Source: Azorhizobium sp965227945 | Lineage (GTDB): Bacteria > Pseudomonadota > Alphaproteobacteria > Rhizobiales > Xanthobacteraceae | NCBI GenBank assembly: GCA_965227945.1 | Contig: CBDDGQ010000005.1 | Span: forward strand, 124,001-188,000 | Length of the DNA stretch: 64,000 bases | Direction of reading: 5' to 3' | Part shown: positions 27,762 through 36,918 of the stretch, piece by piece | Layout: the number at the start of each line of letters is the position of its first letter | How positions within the stretch are numbered: the first letter of the stretch is position 1 | Notes under the pieces: generated by a model | What the model was told of the DNA's origin: nothing | Seen by the model: the letters and a program-made list of their open reading frames with translations, nothing else | Databases searched by the model: none | Translations under genes and position numbers: made by a program

Positions 27762-28763
27762 TCATGGCTGCCGCCCGGGGGAAATCGTTCTGCGGTCGGA
27801 TGCAACGAGCGGGAAATGGCAGGCGACGAAATGGCCGGCTTCGGCTTCCCGCCATTCCGGCGCGTGCGCCGCACAGAGCGGCGCCGCGCGCGGGCATCGG
27901 GTTCGAAAGCGGCAGCCGCTCGGCGGGTTCATGGGCGAGGGCAGCTCTCCGGCGAGCACGTGTGACGGTGAGGGGCGCCGGTCCGGGTCCATGACCGGAA
28001 TGGCGGCTATCAAGGCCGCCGTGTAAGGGTGCAACGGCGCCGCGTAGAGCCGCGCCGATGGCGCCAGTTCGCACAGCCGGCCGAGGTACATCACCGCAAC
28101 GCGGTCGCTGATGTTCTTCACCACGGCGAGGTCATGACTGATGAACAGCAGCGTCAGGCCGTAGCGCGCCTTCATATCCTCGAGAAAATTGAGAATCTGC
28201 GCGCGCACGGACACATCGAGCGCGGAAACCGGTTCATCGCAGATCACGAGATGCGGCTCCGTGACGAGCGCCCGGGCGATGGCGATGCGCTGGCACTGGC
28301 CCCCCGAGAATTCGTGCGGCCGGCGGTCCATCACCTGATCGGGGTCGAGGCCGACGGTTTCCAGCACGGCGCGCACGCGACGGCTGCGCTCTGCGGCGTC
28401 GCCGATGCCGGCAATCGCCAATGGCTCGGCGACGATGTCGCGCACCTTGCGGCGCGGATTGAGCGAGGAGATCGGATCTTGGAAGATCATGTGCAGTCGT
28501 GTGCGCGCCTGACGCAGGGTCGCGGCGTCGAGGCGGGCGAGGTTGCGCCCCTCGAAGATCACCGAGCCCCCGGTCGGCGGCGGAAGCTGCAGGATCGCGC
28601 GTGAAATCGTCGACTTGCCGCAGCCGGATTCGCCCACCAGTCCGAAGGTTTCGCCCTGGTAGACCGTGAAGCTGACGCCCGCGACGGCGGTCAACACTCG
28701 CCCGCGCGGCAGCCTGTAGGTGACGGACAGGTCGTCGATGACGAGGAGTTCTGCCGGGCTCAC
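27762..28763 (-). CDS. Dipeptide/oligopeptide ABC transporter ATPase, DppF/OppF type
   Basis: 333 residues from a GTG that overlaps the upstream gene's stop (GTGA). Walker A GESGCGKST, signature EFSGGQCQRIAIARAL, Walker B LVICDEPVSALDVSVRAQ, then the oligopeptide-transporter C-terminal extension with CRFRTRCPRAAPLC (Cys-rich, Fe-S-like motif seen in this group). It is the last gene of the five-gene importer operon. Confidence 0.9.
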   Translation of the reverse strand: MSPAELLVIDDLSVTYRLPRGRVLTAVAGVSFTVYQGETFGLVGESGCGKSTISRAILQLPPPTGGSVIFEGRNLARLDAATLRQARTRLHMIFQDPISSLNPRRKVRDIVAEPLAIAGIGDAAERSRRVRAVLETVGLDPDQVMDRRPHEFSGGQCQRIAIARALVTEPHLVICDEPVSALDVSVRAQILNFLEDMKARYGLTLLFISHDLAVVKNISDRVAVMYLGRLCELAPSARLYAAPLHPYTAALIAAIPVMDPDRRPSPSHVLAGELPSPMNPPSGCRFRTRCPRAAPLCAAHAPEWREAEAGHFVACHFPLVASDRRTISPGRQP

Positions 28764-29764
28764 GCGGATGCTCCGGGCGATGCGACCGGGTGCCAGCAGG
28801 CAAAGCGGTGCGGTCCGGCCGCATCGGACGCCGACAGCGGCGGCGGGTCCTTTCGGCAGATGTCGGTTGCCTCGTCGCAGCGCGGGGCGAAGCGGCATCC
28901 GGGCGGCGGCAGCACCATGTCCGGCGGCCGTCCCCCGATCGCGCGCAACCGCGTGTGGGGCGGATCGGACAGGCTCGGCACGGACCGCATCAAGGCCGCG
29001 GTATAGCGCATGCGGCAGTGCCGAAAGAGCGCTCGTGTGGCAGCCTGTTCGACCACCTGCCCGGCATACATCACCGCCACCGTGTCGGTGTATCCGGCCA
29101 CCACGCCGAGGTCGTGCGAGATCAGGATCATCGCCATGTTGTGGGCCTTTTGCCGGCGGTGCAGCAGGTCGAGGATCTGTGCCTGGATCGTCACATCAAG
29201 GGACGTGGTCGGCTCGTCGGCGATCAGAAGCTTGGGGTCGCAGGCGAGCGCGATGGCGATGGCGACCCGCTGGCGCATGCCGCCGGACAACTGGTGCGGA
29301 TAATGGTGCAGGCGCTCCTCGGGGAGAGACAGGCCCACCGACGTGAGAAGCTCAGTTGCCCTGGTCCGGGCGGCGCGGCCGCGCACGCCAAGATGCCGGG
29401 CGAGGACCTCCTCGATTTGCACCCCCACGCGCTTGACCGGATTGAGCGACGATGTCGGATCCTGGAAGACCATCGCAATGTCCTTGCCGCGGATGTCGCG
29501 CATCTCCGGTTCGGACAATTTCAGCAGATCGCGGCCCTCGAACGCGATGCGTCCAGTGATGGTGGTGCGCTGCTTCGATAGAATGCCGATGAGCGTTCGA
29601 GCAAGCGCGCTCTTGCCGGACCCCGACTCGCCCACGATCCCCAGCGTCTGCCCCCGCCGGACCGAAAACGACACGCCATCGACCGCGCGCAGCAGGCCGC
29701 GGTGCGTGTGGAATTGCGTTGCGAGGTCGGTCACCTCCAGGAGAGCCGGGCCCGCGTCCGTCAT
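28760..29764 (-). CDS. Dipeptide/oligopeptide ABC transporter ATPase, DppD/OppD type
   Basis: 334 residues; ATG overlaps the permease stop. Walker A GESGSGKSA, signature QLSGGMRQRVAIAIAL, Walker B LLIADEPTTSLDVTIQAQ, and the C-terminal GCRFAPRCDEATDIC extension. The first Walker A ends KSA rather than KST/KSV, acceptable in this family. It pairs with the DppF-like ATPase. Confidence 0.9.
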   Translation of the reverse strand: MTDAGPALLEVTDLATQFHTHRGLLRAVDGVSFSVRRGQTLGIVGESGSGKSALARTLIGILSKQRTTITGRIAFEGRDLLKLSEPEMRDIRGKDIAMVFQDPTSSLNPVKRVGVQIEEVLARHLGVRGRAARTRATELLTSVGLSLPEERLHHYPHQLSGGMRQRVAIAIALACDPKLLIADEPTTSLDVTIQAQILDLLHRRQKAHNMAMILISHDLGVVAGYTDTVAVMYAGQVVEQAATRALFRHCRMRYTAALMRSVPSLSDPPHTRLRAIGGRPPDMVLPPPGCRFAPRCDEATDICRKDPPPLSASDAAGPHRFACWHPVASPGASA

Positions 29765-30648
29765 AGCACGCTGCCCCGCAGATCTGTCCGCGCCCGCAGG
29801 CGCTCGCCGATCAGATTGATCGACAGCACCGTGAGGAACATCAGCGCGGCGGGAATGAAGGGGATGTAGGGCAATGTGGCCAGCTCGACCTGGCCGTCCG
29901 CGATCATGTTGCCCCAGGTCGGCCACGGCGCCTGCAGGCTGAGGCCCAGAAAGGACAGCACGCCCTCGACCACGATGATGCGGGAGACCACCAGAAGCGC
30001 GTAGATCAGCATCGGGATGGCGACGTTGGGCAGGAGTTCCAGCGACAGGACCCGCCAGTGGGTGGCACCCATGGCGCGGGCCGCCAGGACGAAGTCGTGC
30101 TGGGCGAACACCAGCGTATTTGCCCGCGCGACCCGCATGAAGGCGGGGACCGTGAGAATGCCCAGCAGGACGACCAGAAGCGGGACGCTGGCCCCGACAT
30201 AGGCAGTGACGGCAAGGACGACGAGGATGCCGGGAAACGCCATCACCGCGTCCATGGCGGCGACGACCACGACTTCGATGCCGCCGCGAAAGTAGCCGGC
30301 TGCCATGCCCAGGAGCATGCCGATGCCAAGTCCGAGCGCCGGCGCCAGCAGGCCGACGGTCAGGGAGATCCGGGCGCCGAAGATGGCGCGGGAGAGGATG
30401 TCCCGGCCGAGCTGGTCGGTGCCGAACCAGTAGGACCGATCGGGCCAGTGGGAAAGCGCCGTGAAGTCGGTCTCGATCGGGCTCGGCAGCGGTAGAAGGT
30501 TGGCGGTGCCGGCCAGCGCGACGACGATTGCGATCCAGGTCGCCGGGATCCAGAAGCGCAGTCCCAGCCGATCGCGCCCGACCCTTGGGCGCGGCGCCCC
30601 GACGGTCGATGCGGTTTCACGTTCGGGATCGCCGGCGACTGCCATCAT
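29761..30648 (-). CDS. Dipeptide/oligopeptide ABC transporter permease, DppC/OppC type
   Basis: 295 residues. After a ~30-residue cytoplasmic lead comes the first membrane segment, then HWPDRSYWFGTDQLGRDILSR, the conserved OppC periplasmic loop. The EAA loop AARAMGATHWRVLSLELLPN contacts the ATPases. It overlaps DppB and DppD genes by 4 bp each. Confidence 0.9.
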   Translation of the reverse strand: MMAVAGDPERETASTVGAPRPRVGRDRLGLRFWIPATWIAIVVALAGTANLLPLPSPIETDFTALSHWPDRSYWFGTDQLGRDILSRAIFGARISLTVGLLAPALGLGIGMLLGMAAGYFRGGIEVVVVAAMDAVMAFPGILVVLAVTAYVGASVPLLVVLLGILTVPAFMRVARANTLVFAQHDFVLAARAMGATHWRVLSLELLPNVAIPMLIYALLVVSRIIVVEGVLSFLGLSLQAPWPTWGNMIADGQVELATLPYIPFIPAALMFLTVLSINLIGERLRARTDLRGSVL

Positions 30649-31586
30649 TGCCGCACTCTCGGATCAAGCAGCGCGTAGATGAGATCGACGCCGAAGTTGA
30701 TCAGGACATAACCGATGGAGATGGTCGCGACGCAGCCTTGCACCAGCATCATGTCGCGATTGTAGACCGCCCCGGTCAGCATGCGGCCGATCCCGGGCAA
30801 TCCGAAGATGGTCTCCACCACCAGCGCGCCGGCAATCGTCGCGGCGATCTGCAGGCCTGAGATCGTCACCAGCGTGAACGACGATGGCCGCAAGGCGTGG
30901 CGGAACAGGATGAAAGCGGGACCGAGGCCCTTGGCCTTGGCGAGGGCGATATAGTCCTGTTGCAGCGTCTTGATCATGTCGGCACGGAGCACGGCGAAGA
31001 GGGGCGGCCATTCAGCCAGCGCGATCGCCAGCGCAGGCAAGGCAAGATGCGCGAGGTTCCCGATGGGATCGGTCAAGAACGGCACATAGCCGGTCGACGG
31101 CAGCCAGCGCAGCTTGAGCGCGAACAGGAACATCAGGAGGAGTGCGATGATGAACACGGGCGCCGCGAGCAGCGCCATCGCCACCGCGTTCGCGAACCGG
31201 TCGATCCTGCTGCCGGCCTGATAGGCGCACAGCACGCCCGTGGGAACGGCGATGAGCAGCGCCAGACCCTGGCTCAGCAGCATCAGTTCGAGCGTCACCG
31301 GAAGGCGATCAAGGATCGATTCCATCACCGGGACCTGCGTGATGTAGGAGCGGCCAAGGTCGCCCCGCAGGAAGCCCGTCAGCCAGTGCAGGTAGCGCAG
31401 CAGCAGCGGTTGGTCGAGGCCGAGCTCGGCGCGGACCTGGGCGACGGCGTCCGGCGTCGCCTCGTTGCCGAGCAGGGCCAAGGCGCCGTCACCGGGGAGC
31501 AATGTCATGAGCAGGAAGCTCGCGGTCGAAACCACCAGCAGGACGACGCCCAAAGGTACCAGCTTGCGCAGGAAATAGGATGTCAT
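30645..31586 (-). CDS. Dipeptide/oligopeptide ABC transporter permease, DppB/OppB type
   Basis: 313 residues from the ATG at 31586 (a GTG 9 bp upstream is also possible). The start MTSYFLRKLVPLGVVLLVV and the periplasmic loop with LGLDQPLLLRYLHWLTGFLRGDLG are typical of OppB/DppB; the EAA loop is in LAKAKGLGPAFILFRHALRP. Six membrane segments are expected. It starts 36 bp after the binding-protein gene. Confidence 0.9.
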   Translation of the reverse strand: MTSYFLRKLVPLGVVLLVVSTASFLLMTLLPGDGALALLGNEATPDAVAQVRAELGLDQPLLLRYLHWLTGFLRGDLGRSYITQVPVMESILDRLPVTLELMLLSQGLALLIAVPTGVLCAYQAGSRIDRFANAVAMALLAAPVFIIALLLMFLFALKLRWLPSTGYVPFLTDPIGNLAHLALPALAIALAEWPPLFAVLRADMIKTLQQDYIALAKAKGLGPAFILFRHALRPSSFTLVTISGLQIAATIAGALVVETIFGLPGIGRMLTGAVYNRDMMLVQGCVATISIGYVLINFGVDLIYALLDPRVRQ

Positions 31587-31622
31587 GGCCTGCACCCCGC
31601 GGTGTGGTCGTGCATGCGACGC

Positions 31623-33161
31623 TTATTTTGGATCGACCCACGCCGCGTTGAGCCGCACGAGACCCCGCCGCATCAAGGGGATGTTGTGGACCCGCGGCTG
31701 GGTGATGGCGAAATAGTTCGACTGCAGGCGCAACAGGATCGGCATCTGCTTGGCCATCTCCTTGCTGAAATCGCAGTAGGCCGTCTTGCGGACGGCGACA
31801 TCGAGACTGCGACGGCCGGTCTCGATGGCCTGGTCGAGCACCGGGTCCTTGATCTTGGTGATGTTGCCGCCGCTCTTCGAGAAGAAGGCCTGATAGACCT
31901 GAAAGTCGGGGTCCGGCACATCCGCCACTTCCCACATCGCGAGCTGATAATCGCCGCGCAGCACCGGGTTGATGTAGGACGGGCCGCCCTGAATGCTCTT
32001 GATCTCCGTTTCGATGCCGACCTTCTGCCAGAAGCTTTGGTAGAGCTGCGCAGGAATGCTCATGAGGGCTGTCGGCTGCACCTGGAGCACGATCTTCACC
32101 GGCTTGCCATAGTCTTGGAGGAGCGCTTTGGCCTTCTCCGGATTGTATTCCGGATAACCCACGTCCGCACAATGCCACTCGGAGGTGGCGCCCCAGAAGC
32201 TGGTGGCCAGACTACCGACGCCGTCGAAACCGACCTTCAGCTCAATGTTGCGATCCAGGGCATGGGCCAGCGCCTGACGGACCCGGACATCGTCCAGCGG
32301 CGGCACGGACGTATTGATGTTGACGGTGGAGGCGCCGGTGCCGACATACTCCACGACCCGCAGTCCCGTGTCGCTGCGGGCCGCCACGACCTGCTTGCCG
32401 AGGGGCTCATAGAAAATGTCGATGTCGCCGGTCTTCAGCGCGGTGAAACGTGCGGTGGCATCGGGCAGGAAACGGATGACGATCTTGTCGAGATGCTGCG
32501 CCTTCGGATTCCAGTAATTGGGGTTCTTCTCGAAGGTGATGCTGTCGTCCTGTTTCCACTCCGTCATCATGTAGGGGCCGGCGCCGATCGGCCGGCGATT
32601 GAGGTCGGGGCCGGCGGTCCTTTCATGCTCGGTGGGCATCACCCAGATCAGGAAGTTGTCGATCAGAAAGAGGCTCGGGAAGGCGGCCCAGGGATAGGCG
32701 AGGTGAAATTCCACGGTGGTCTCGTCGATGGCCACCGCGTCCTTCAGCGAGCCCGTCGCCGCCGCGAACATCTGGTTCCGCGCCGGATCGAGGATACGCT
32801 GGAAATGGTTCGCCACATCCTGCGCGGTATAGGGCGCTCCGTTGGAGAATGTGAGGCCCGGCCGCAGCTTCAGCCGCCAGGTCAGGCCGTCGGGCGAACT
32901 GTCGAGCGCGGTGGCGAGATCCGGAACCCGTTCGCCTTGGTCGTTCCGGGTGAAAAAGTTGGAGAACACCAGCCCGCCGGCCATCGTGGTCTCGCGATTG
33001 GCGGAGCGCGTCGTCAATGCATCGAAGCCCTGGACCTGGGCGGCGGTCGCCATGACGATGGTGCCGCCGTCTTTCGGCTCTGGCTCAGCCGCGCCACACG
33101 GCTGCAGCCCGATGAGTGCACATGCGAATGCTCCAATGATCGGACCCGCTAGGCGCTTCAT
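31623..33161 (-). CDS. Periplasmic solute-binding protein, SBP family 5 (DppA/OppA-like)
   Basis: 512 residues starting at the ATG behind AAGGGGGA; a 14-codon longer frame lacks a ribosome site. A signal peptide MKRLAGPIIGAFACALIGLQ with Cys after it (QPCGAAEPEP) could be Sec or lipoprotein-like. Family marks: DGGTIVMATA, the PDLATALDSSPDGLTWRLKLRPGLTFSNG motif, PIGAGPYMMTEW, and DVRVRQALAHALDR. It binds a peptide or other solute. The divergent gene is L-serine dehydratase, so a serine-containing or hydroxyamino-acid ligand is possible but unproven. Confidence 0.9.
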   Translation of the reverse strand: MKRLAGPIIGAFACALIGLQPCGAAEPEPKDGGTIVMATAAQVQGFDALTTRSANRETTMAGGLVFSNFFTRNDQGERVPDLATALDSSPDGLTWRLKLRPGLTFSNGAPYTAQDVANHFQRILDPARNQMFAAATGSLKDAVAIDETTVEFHLAYPWAAFPSLFLIDNFLIWVMPTEHERTAGPDLNRRPIGAGPYMMTEWKQDDSITFEKNPNYWNPKAQHLDKIVIRFLPDATARFTALKTGDIDIFYEPLGKQVVAARSDTGLRVVEYVGTGASTVNINTSVPPLDDVRVRQALAHALDRNIELKVGFDGVGSLATSFWGATSEWHCADVGYPEYNPEKAKALLQDYGKPVKIVLQVQPTALMSIPAQLYQSFWQKVGIETEIKSIQGGPSYINPVLRGDYQLAMWEVADVPDPDFQVYQAFFSKSGGNITKIKDPVLDQAIETGRRSLDVAVRKTAYCDFSKEMAKQMPILLRLQSNYFAITQPRVHNIPLMRRGLVRLNAAWVDPK

Positions 33162-33186
33162 GTGGCGTGTCCCCCTTGAACTTATT

Positions 33187-33204
33187 GTTGATTCCGTCAT
33201 CAAC
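33187..33204. promoter_or_regulatory. Palindrome upstream of the oligopeptide-type importer
   Basis: GTTGAT-N6-ATCAAC, perfect 6-bp arms, 26 bp before the binding-protein start codon. Its geometry (6-6-6) is the same as the palindromes at 1107-1146. A repressor bound here would block the transcript start or ribosome site region. Confidence 0.4.
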
Positions 33205-33383
33205 GGCGGATTGCGAAGTATTGATGGTTTGCAATCGTGTACCGGCTTCCGCTCCAGCCGGGCATGACGCTAAAGGCCGAGGGCCACCGACCTAGCGTCG
33301 TTCTTCATTCCCAGGCACTAGCGCTTTGTAAAGTGTTCCTCGCGAGACGGCGCGATGCCGCCGCGATCATTATTATGATTGTA

Positions 33384-33401
33384 CATTCACGATAGTGAAT
33401 G
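33384..33401. promoter_or_regulatory. 18-bp perfect palindrome in divergent region
   Basis: CATTCAC-GATA-GTGAATG. It lies in the AT-rich stretch about 220 bp from the importer start and 270 bp from the dehydratase start, suitable for a regulator acting on both. No regulator gene is adjacent. Confidence 0.5.
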
Positions 33402-33672
33402 GTCCAATGTTTGACAACTCGTTGCACTCCAGATCGGGCTCCAGAACAGCGTGATGGTTGTCAGCATTTAGTAGGGTGGGCTTTCGGTGTTCGTCGAAGG
33501 GGAGCGGTTCGGCGCTCCGTCTCAGGTCGACCGCATTGCAGCTTCCGGGTACAGCTGTTCATGGAGACGAGGATGTAGGTCTATTGCCGTCGTCTGCTGC
33601 AGGTTCTCCTGTCCAGATCGACGATGGCGACGTCATAGACGGTACCTCGGCTGAGCCGTGGCGGGAGGCGCA

Positions 33673-35055
33673 ATGTTTCTCAGCGTGTTCGAAATTTTCA
33701 AAGTGGGGATCGGTCCGTCTTCGTCCCATACCATGGGGCCGATGACAGCCGCGGCGCGCTTCCTCACCCTGTTGCGGCAGTCTCCCTCCAGCAGCCAAGC
33801 GGCCCGCGTGAGGGCGACCTTGCATGGCTCGCTGGCCTTCACGGGAAAAGGCCACGGCACGGATCGCGCGGTGGCGCTCGGCCTTCTGGGCTGGCTGCCG
33901 GCGACGTTGGATCCGGACGAGGCCGAGCGCCAACTGACCAGGCTTCAAGACACCTGTACCTTAAGGGCACCGGGGCTGCCCCCATTGGCCTTCGACCCTG
34001 CGGCCGACATCGCGTTCGACTTCGGGCCGCCTCTGCCCGGGCATGCCAACGGCCTCATTCTTGCTGCAGGCGACGCGGACGGCGGAACGCTCCTGTCCGA
34101 GACCTATTATTCCATCGGCGGCGGCTTCGTTGTCACCGCCGCGGAGCTGGATCAGCCCAGAGCGGACACCGCCATCGCCGCGCAATACCCCTATCCGTTC
34201 AAGAATGCCGCCCAGATGCTGCACATGGCACGGGACAGCGGGTTGTCCATTGCGGCCATGAAGCGAGAGAATGAAATCCGCCTGCGCCCGGAGGCGGACG
34301 TGGAAGGTGGCGTGGCCGGCATCTGGTCGGTCATGAATGGCTGCATCGAACGGGGGCTCAGTCTCGACGGCGAGTTGCCCGGAGGGTTGCGGGTGCGCCG
34401 CCGCGCCCGCAACATCCACCAGCAGTTGCTGGCCGAGCGGGAGGCCAATTCCAGCCAGCCCCATGCGGGCTCGGACTGGCTGAGCGTCTACGCCATGGCG
34501 GTGAACGAGGAAAACGCTGCCGGCGGCAAGGTGGTCACCGCGCCCACCAATGGCGCGGCCGGCGTCATCCCCGCCGTGCTGCGCTATTATCTCGACCATT
34601 GCCGCGGCGCGGACCCTGCGCTGGTGTCGGATTTTCTGCTGACCGCCGCGGCCATCGGCGGATTGATCAAGCACAATGCGTCCATCTCCGGCGCCGAGGC
34701 GGGCTGCCAGGGCGAGGTTGGATCAGCGGCCGCCATGGCTGCGGCGGGCCTCTGCGCTGTGCTGGGCGGTACGCCGGCGCAGGTGGAGAACGCCGCCGAA
34801 ATTGCGCTGGAGCATCACCTCGGCATGACGTGCGACCCGGTTGCCGGTCTGGTTCAGGTGCCGTGCATCGAGCGCAACGGCATCGGCGCGACCAAAGCGG
34901 TGGCGGCCGCCTCGCTCGCTCTGCGGGGCGATGGATCACACTTCATGCCGCTGGACAACTGCATCGAAGCCATGCGCCAGACCGGCGAAGAGATGAGCAG
35001 CAAATTCAAGGAAACCAGCCTCGGCGGCTTGGCGGTCAATCTGCCGGAATGCTGA
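33673..35055 (+). CDS. sdaA: L-serine ammonia-lyase (single-chain iron-sulfur L-serine dehydratase)
   Basis: 460 residues. The beta-type domain comes first (FEIFKVGIGPSSSHTMGPMTAA), followed by the catalytic alpha domain. The three cluster cysteines are C345 (EAGCQGEVGSA), C387 (MTCDPVAG) and C398 (VPCIERN); [4Fe-4S] is inferred. APTNGAAGVIPAVL is the conserved substrate region. The enzyme deaminates L-serine to pyruvate. GGGAGG precedes the ATG at 33673; a GTG five codons upstream is less likely. It is divergent from a peptide-type importer, so the pair may handle serine or serine-containing peptides. Confidence 0.93.
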   Translation: MFLSVFEIFKVGIGPSSSHTMGPMTAAARFLTLLRQSPSSSQAARVRATLHGSLAFTGKGHGTDRAVALGLLGWLPATLDPDEAERQLTRLQDTCTLRAPGLPPLAFDPAADIAFDFGPPLPGHANGLILAAGDADGGTLLSETYYSIGGGFVVTAAELDQPRADTAIAAQYPYPFKNAAQMLHMARDSGLSIAAMKRENEIRLRPEADVEGGVAGIWSVMNGCIERGLSLDGELPGGLRVRRRARNIHQQLLAEREANSSQPHAGSDWLSVYAMAVNEENAAGGKVVTAPTNGAAGVIPAVLRYYLDHCRGADPALVSDFLLTAAAIGGLIKHNASISGAEAGCQGEVGSAAAMAAAGLCAVLGGTPAQVENAAEIALEHHLGMTCDPVAGLVQVPCIERNGIGATKAVAAASLALRGDGSHFMPLDNCIEAMRQTGEEMSSKFKETSLGGLAVNLPEC

Positions 35056-35369
35056 GTGGGACCGCTGCTCTCCGGGAGCCGCGATCCAGCGCATAGGCGC
35101 TCCGCTTGAACGCAGCGCCGTCGAGCAGCCCCTGACTTTCGCCGAGAAGGGTATCAGCGGCCATGATCCGGGCGGTGGTTGAGCCGGTCGCCGAGCGCCC
35201 GATGTTCGGCCGCGACGGCGCGGGCTCGCATCCGCCCGGCGAAGCGTCAGTCGACCCATCTCACCCAGTCGGCTCTCTCGTCTAACGGTATCCTGATGCT
35301 GTCCAGATCATCAATGCCGACGGCCTGCGCCTTTGCCGCTTGCGACGGTCGTCGGACTGCCTGACCGCG
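35056..35369. other. 314-bp interval, no supported gene
   Basis: Short open stretches on the minus strand (for example one giving LLGESQGLLDGAAFKRSAYALD) look protein-like but have no start, no domain and no recognised family. They may be remnants of a lost gene or chance. Confidence 0.35.
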
Positions 35370-35651
35370 TCACCGCGGCCCGGGAAGTGTCACGCCGGCA
35401 TCTTCCAGCATGCGGTTGAAGTCCCGCTGCATCCGCCGCTCCATGGCGAAGGCGGGGTCCACGTCCATGCCGGGATCCTCGCTCGCATCATGCAGACACG
35501 ACTGCTGGTCGAGCATCTCCGTCAGGGCATGGCGGGTGGTCTCGGTCTTCATCAGCAGCGACAGCAGCAGGACGATGGCGCGCCGATGGGCGGCCACCGC
35601 AGCCTCCAGTTCGACCTGCGGTCGGCCGGGCACAGGATCAGGTTCGGTCAT
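35370..35651 (-). CDS. Small hypothetical protein
   Basis: 93 residues, not recognised. The ATG has GGGAGG upstream. It begins with a Pro-rich stretch (EPDPVPGRPQVELEAAVAAHRR), has a moderately hydrophobic helix (AIVLLLSLLM) and an acidic C-terminal half. No signal peptide or membrane anchor is clear. It lies 34 bp after the cytochrome gene on the same strand and is likely the last gene of the GMC dehydrogenase operon. Confidence 0.6.
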   Translation of the reverse strand: MTEPDPVPGRPQVELEAAVAAHRRAIVLLLSLLMKTETTRHALTEMLDQQSCLHDASEDPGMDVDPAFAMERRMQRDFNRMLEDAGVTLPGPR

Positions 35652-35685
35652 GCGAAACCTCCCTTGAGAGCGGCGCGGGGCGCCC

Positions 35686-36918
35686 TCACTGCGATGCGCT
35701 TTGCAGGTGGGTGCGCAGGCGCGCCACGTCCGCCGCCGGCACTGCCGGCGCCACATTGCCCCAGCTGTTGCGGACATAGGTGAGGACCTGCGCCACATCC
35801 TCGTCGGTGAGGTAGCGGCCCAAGGACGGCATGGCCGGCCCCGTCGGGCGCGCATCGGTGGCCCCGGCGCGACTGCCGGCGAGCACCACGCGGATCAGCG
35901 AGGTGGCATCCGCGTTCGACACCAGCGGCGCCCCCGCCAGCTTCGGGAACAGCCCCTCGATGCCCTGGCCATTGCCCCCATGGCAGGCGGAGCAGCGCGC
36001 CGCGTAGATCGCCTGGCCGCCCGCCATGGTTGGAGTGTCCGACGCCAGGGCAACGCGGGTGTCCGGCGCGCCCGAGGTGAGGCTCTTCAGATAGGTCGCC
36101 ACCGCTTTCAGATCCTCGTCCTTCCAGAATTGGGACGAGTTGGTCACCACGTCGGACATGGGGCCGGTGGCGATGTCATAGTCATTGGTTCCGGTCTTCA
36201 GATAGTGCGTGATCTGATCCACCGACCATTTGCCGATGCCCTGGGCGGGATCGGCGGTGATGTCGGGGGCGAGCCAGCCATCGACCACGCTCCCCTTGAG
36301 AAATTGCGCCTCTTTCTCGCCGCCGAGGGCGGTCTTCGGCGTGTGGCAGGTGCTGCAATGGCCGAGGCCCTGGACCAGATAGGCCCCGCGATTCCACTCC
36401 GGGCTCTTGGCCGTGTCGGGCACGTAGGGGCCCGGGGTGAAATTGAGCAGGTTCCACCCGATCAGGATGGCGCGGATGTTGAACGGAAACGGCAGCTGGT
36501 TGGACTCGATCGCGTTGTGGACCGGCTCAAGAGTCTGCAAATAGGCAAAGAGCGCCGCGTTGTCGGCGCGGGTCACCTTGGTATAAGCCGTAAACGGCAT
36601 GGCGGCGTAAAGATGGTAGCCACCTTTGCCGATGCCCGCCGACATGGTGTTCTGGAAATCCTCTTCGCTCCATTGGCCAATGCCGGTGGTGCGATCGGGT
36701 GTGATATTCGGCCCCACGAGGCGGCCGAACGGCGTGTCGATGGGCACGCCCCCGGCGAACGGCTTGCCGCCCGGCGCGGTGTGGCAGGCGGCGCAATCGC
36801 CCAGCACGGCCAGATAGCGCCCGCTCTCGATCTGCTCGAACGCGGGCTCGCCCGCCGCCGCGACCGAGGCTGTGGCGGCCGCCATGCAGACGCTCAGGAG
36901 GAGCGCGGCCCGGTTCAT
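35686..36918 (-). CDS. Triheme cytochrome c subunit of GMC-type dehydrogenase (AdhB/Gluconate-2-dehydrogenase type)
   Basis: 410 residues. A Sec signal (MNRAALLLSVCMAAATASVAAAG) is followed by three CxxCH haem sites: CAACH, CSTCH and CSACH. This is the pattern of alcohol, gluconate and sorbitol dehydrogenase cytochromes that carry electrons from the flavin subunit to ubiquinone. The ATG overlaps the stop of the flavoprotein gene. No C-terminal membrane helix is obvious, so membrane attachment may be peripheral. Confidence 0.92.
   Translation of the reverse strand: MNRAALLLSVCMAAATASVAAAGEPAFEQIESGRYLAVLGDCAACHTAPGGKPFAGGVPIDTPFGRLVGPNITPDRTTGIGQWSEEDFQNTMSAGIGKGGYHLYAAMPFTAYTKVTRADNAALFAYLQTLEPVHNAIESNQLPFPFNIRAILIGWNLLNFTPGPYVPDTAKSPEWNRGAYLVQGLGHCSTCHTPKTALGGEKEAQFLKGSVVDGWLAPDITADPAQGIGKWSVDQITHYLKTGTNDYDIATGPMSDVVTNSSQFWKDEDLKAVATYLKSLTSGAPDTRVALASDTPTMAGGQAIYAARCSACHGGNGQGIEGLFPKLAGAPLVSNADATSLIRVVLAGSRAGATDARPTGPAMPSLGRYLTDEDVAQVLTYVRNSWGNVAPAVPAADVARLRTHLQSASQ

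Larger units (their letters stand above)
33162..33672. other. 511-bp divergent intergenic region between importer and serine dehydratase
   Basis: No gene is supported here. The interval is more AT-rich than its flanks, especially 33300-33420, and contains two perfect palindromes listed separately, plus ATCAT-TATT-ATGAT near 33366. It should contain promoters for both directions. A short plus-strand frame around 33458-33745 has no family features and overlaps the start of the dehydratase gene. Confidence 0.6.

Noticed and set aside
33458..33745. 95-codon frame before sdaA
   Set aside because: It overlaps the true sdaA start in another frame and its translation has no family features.
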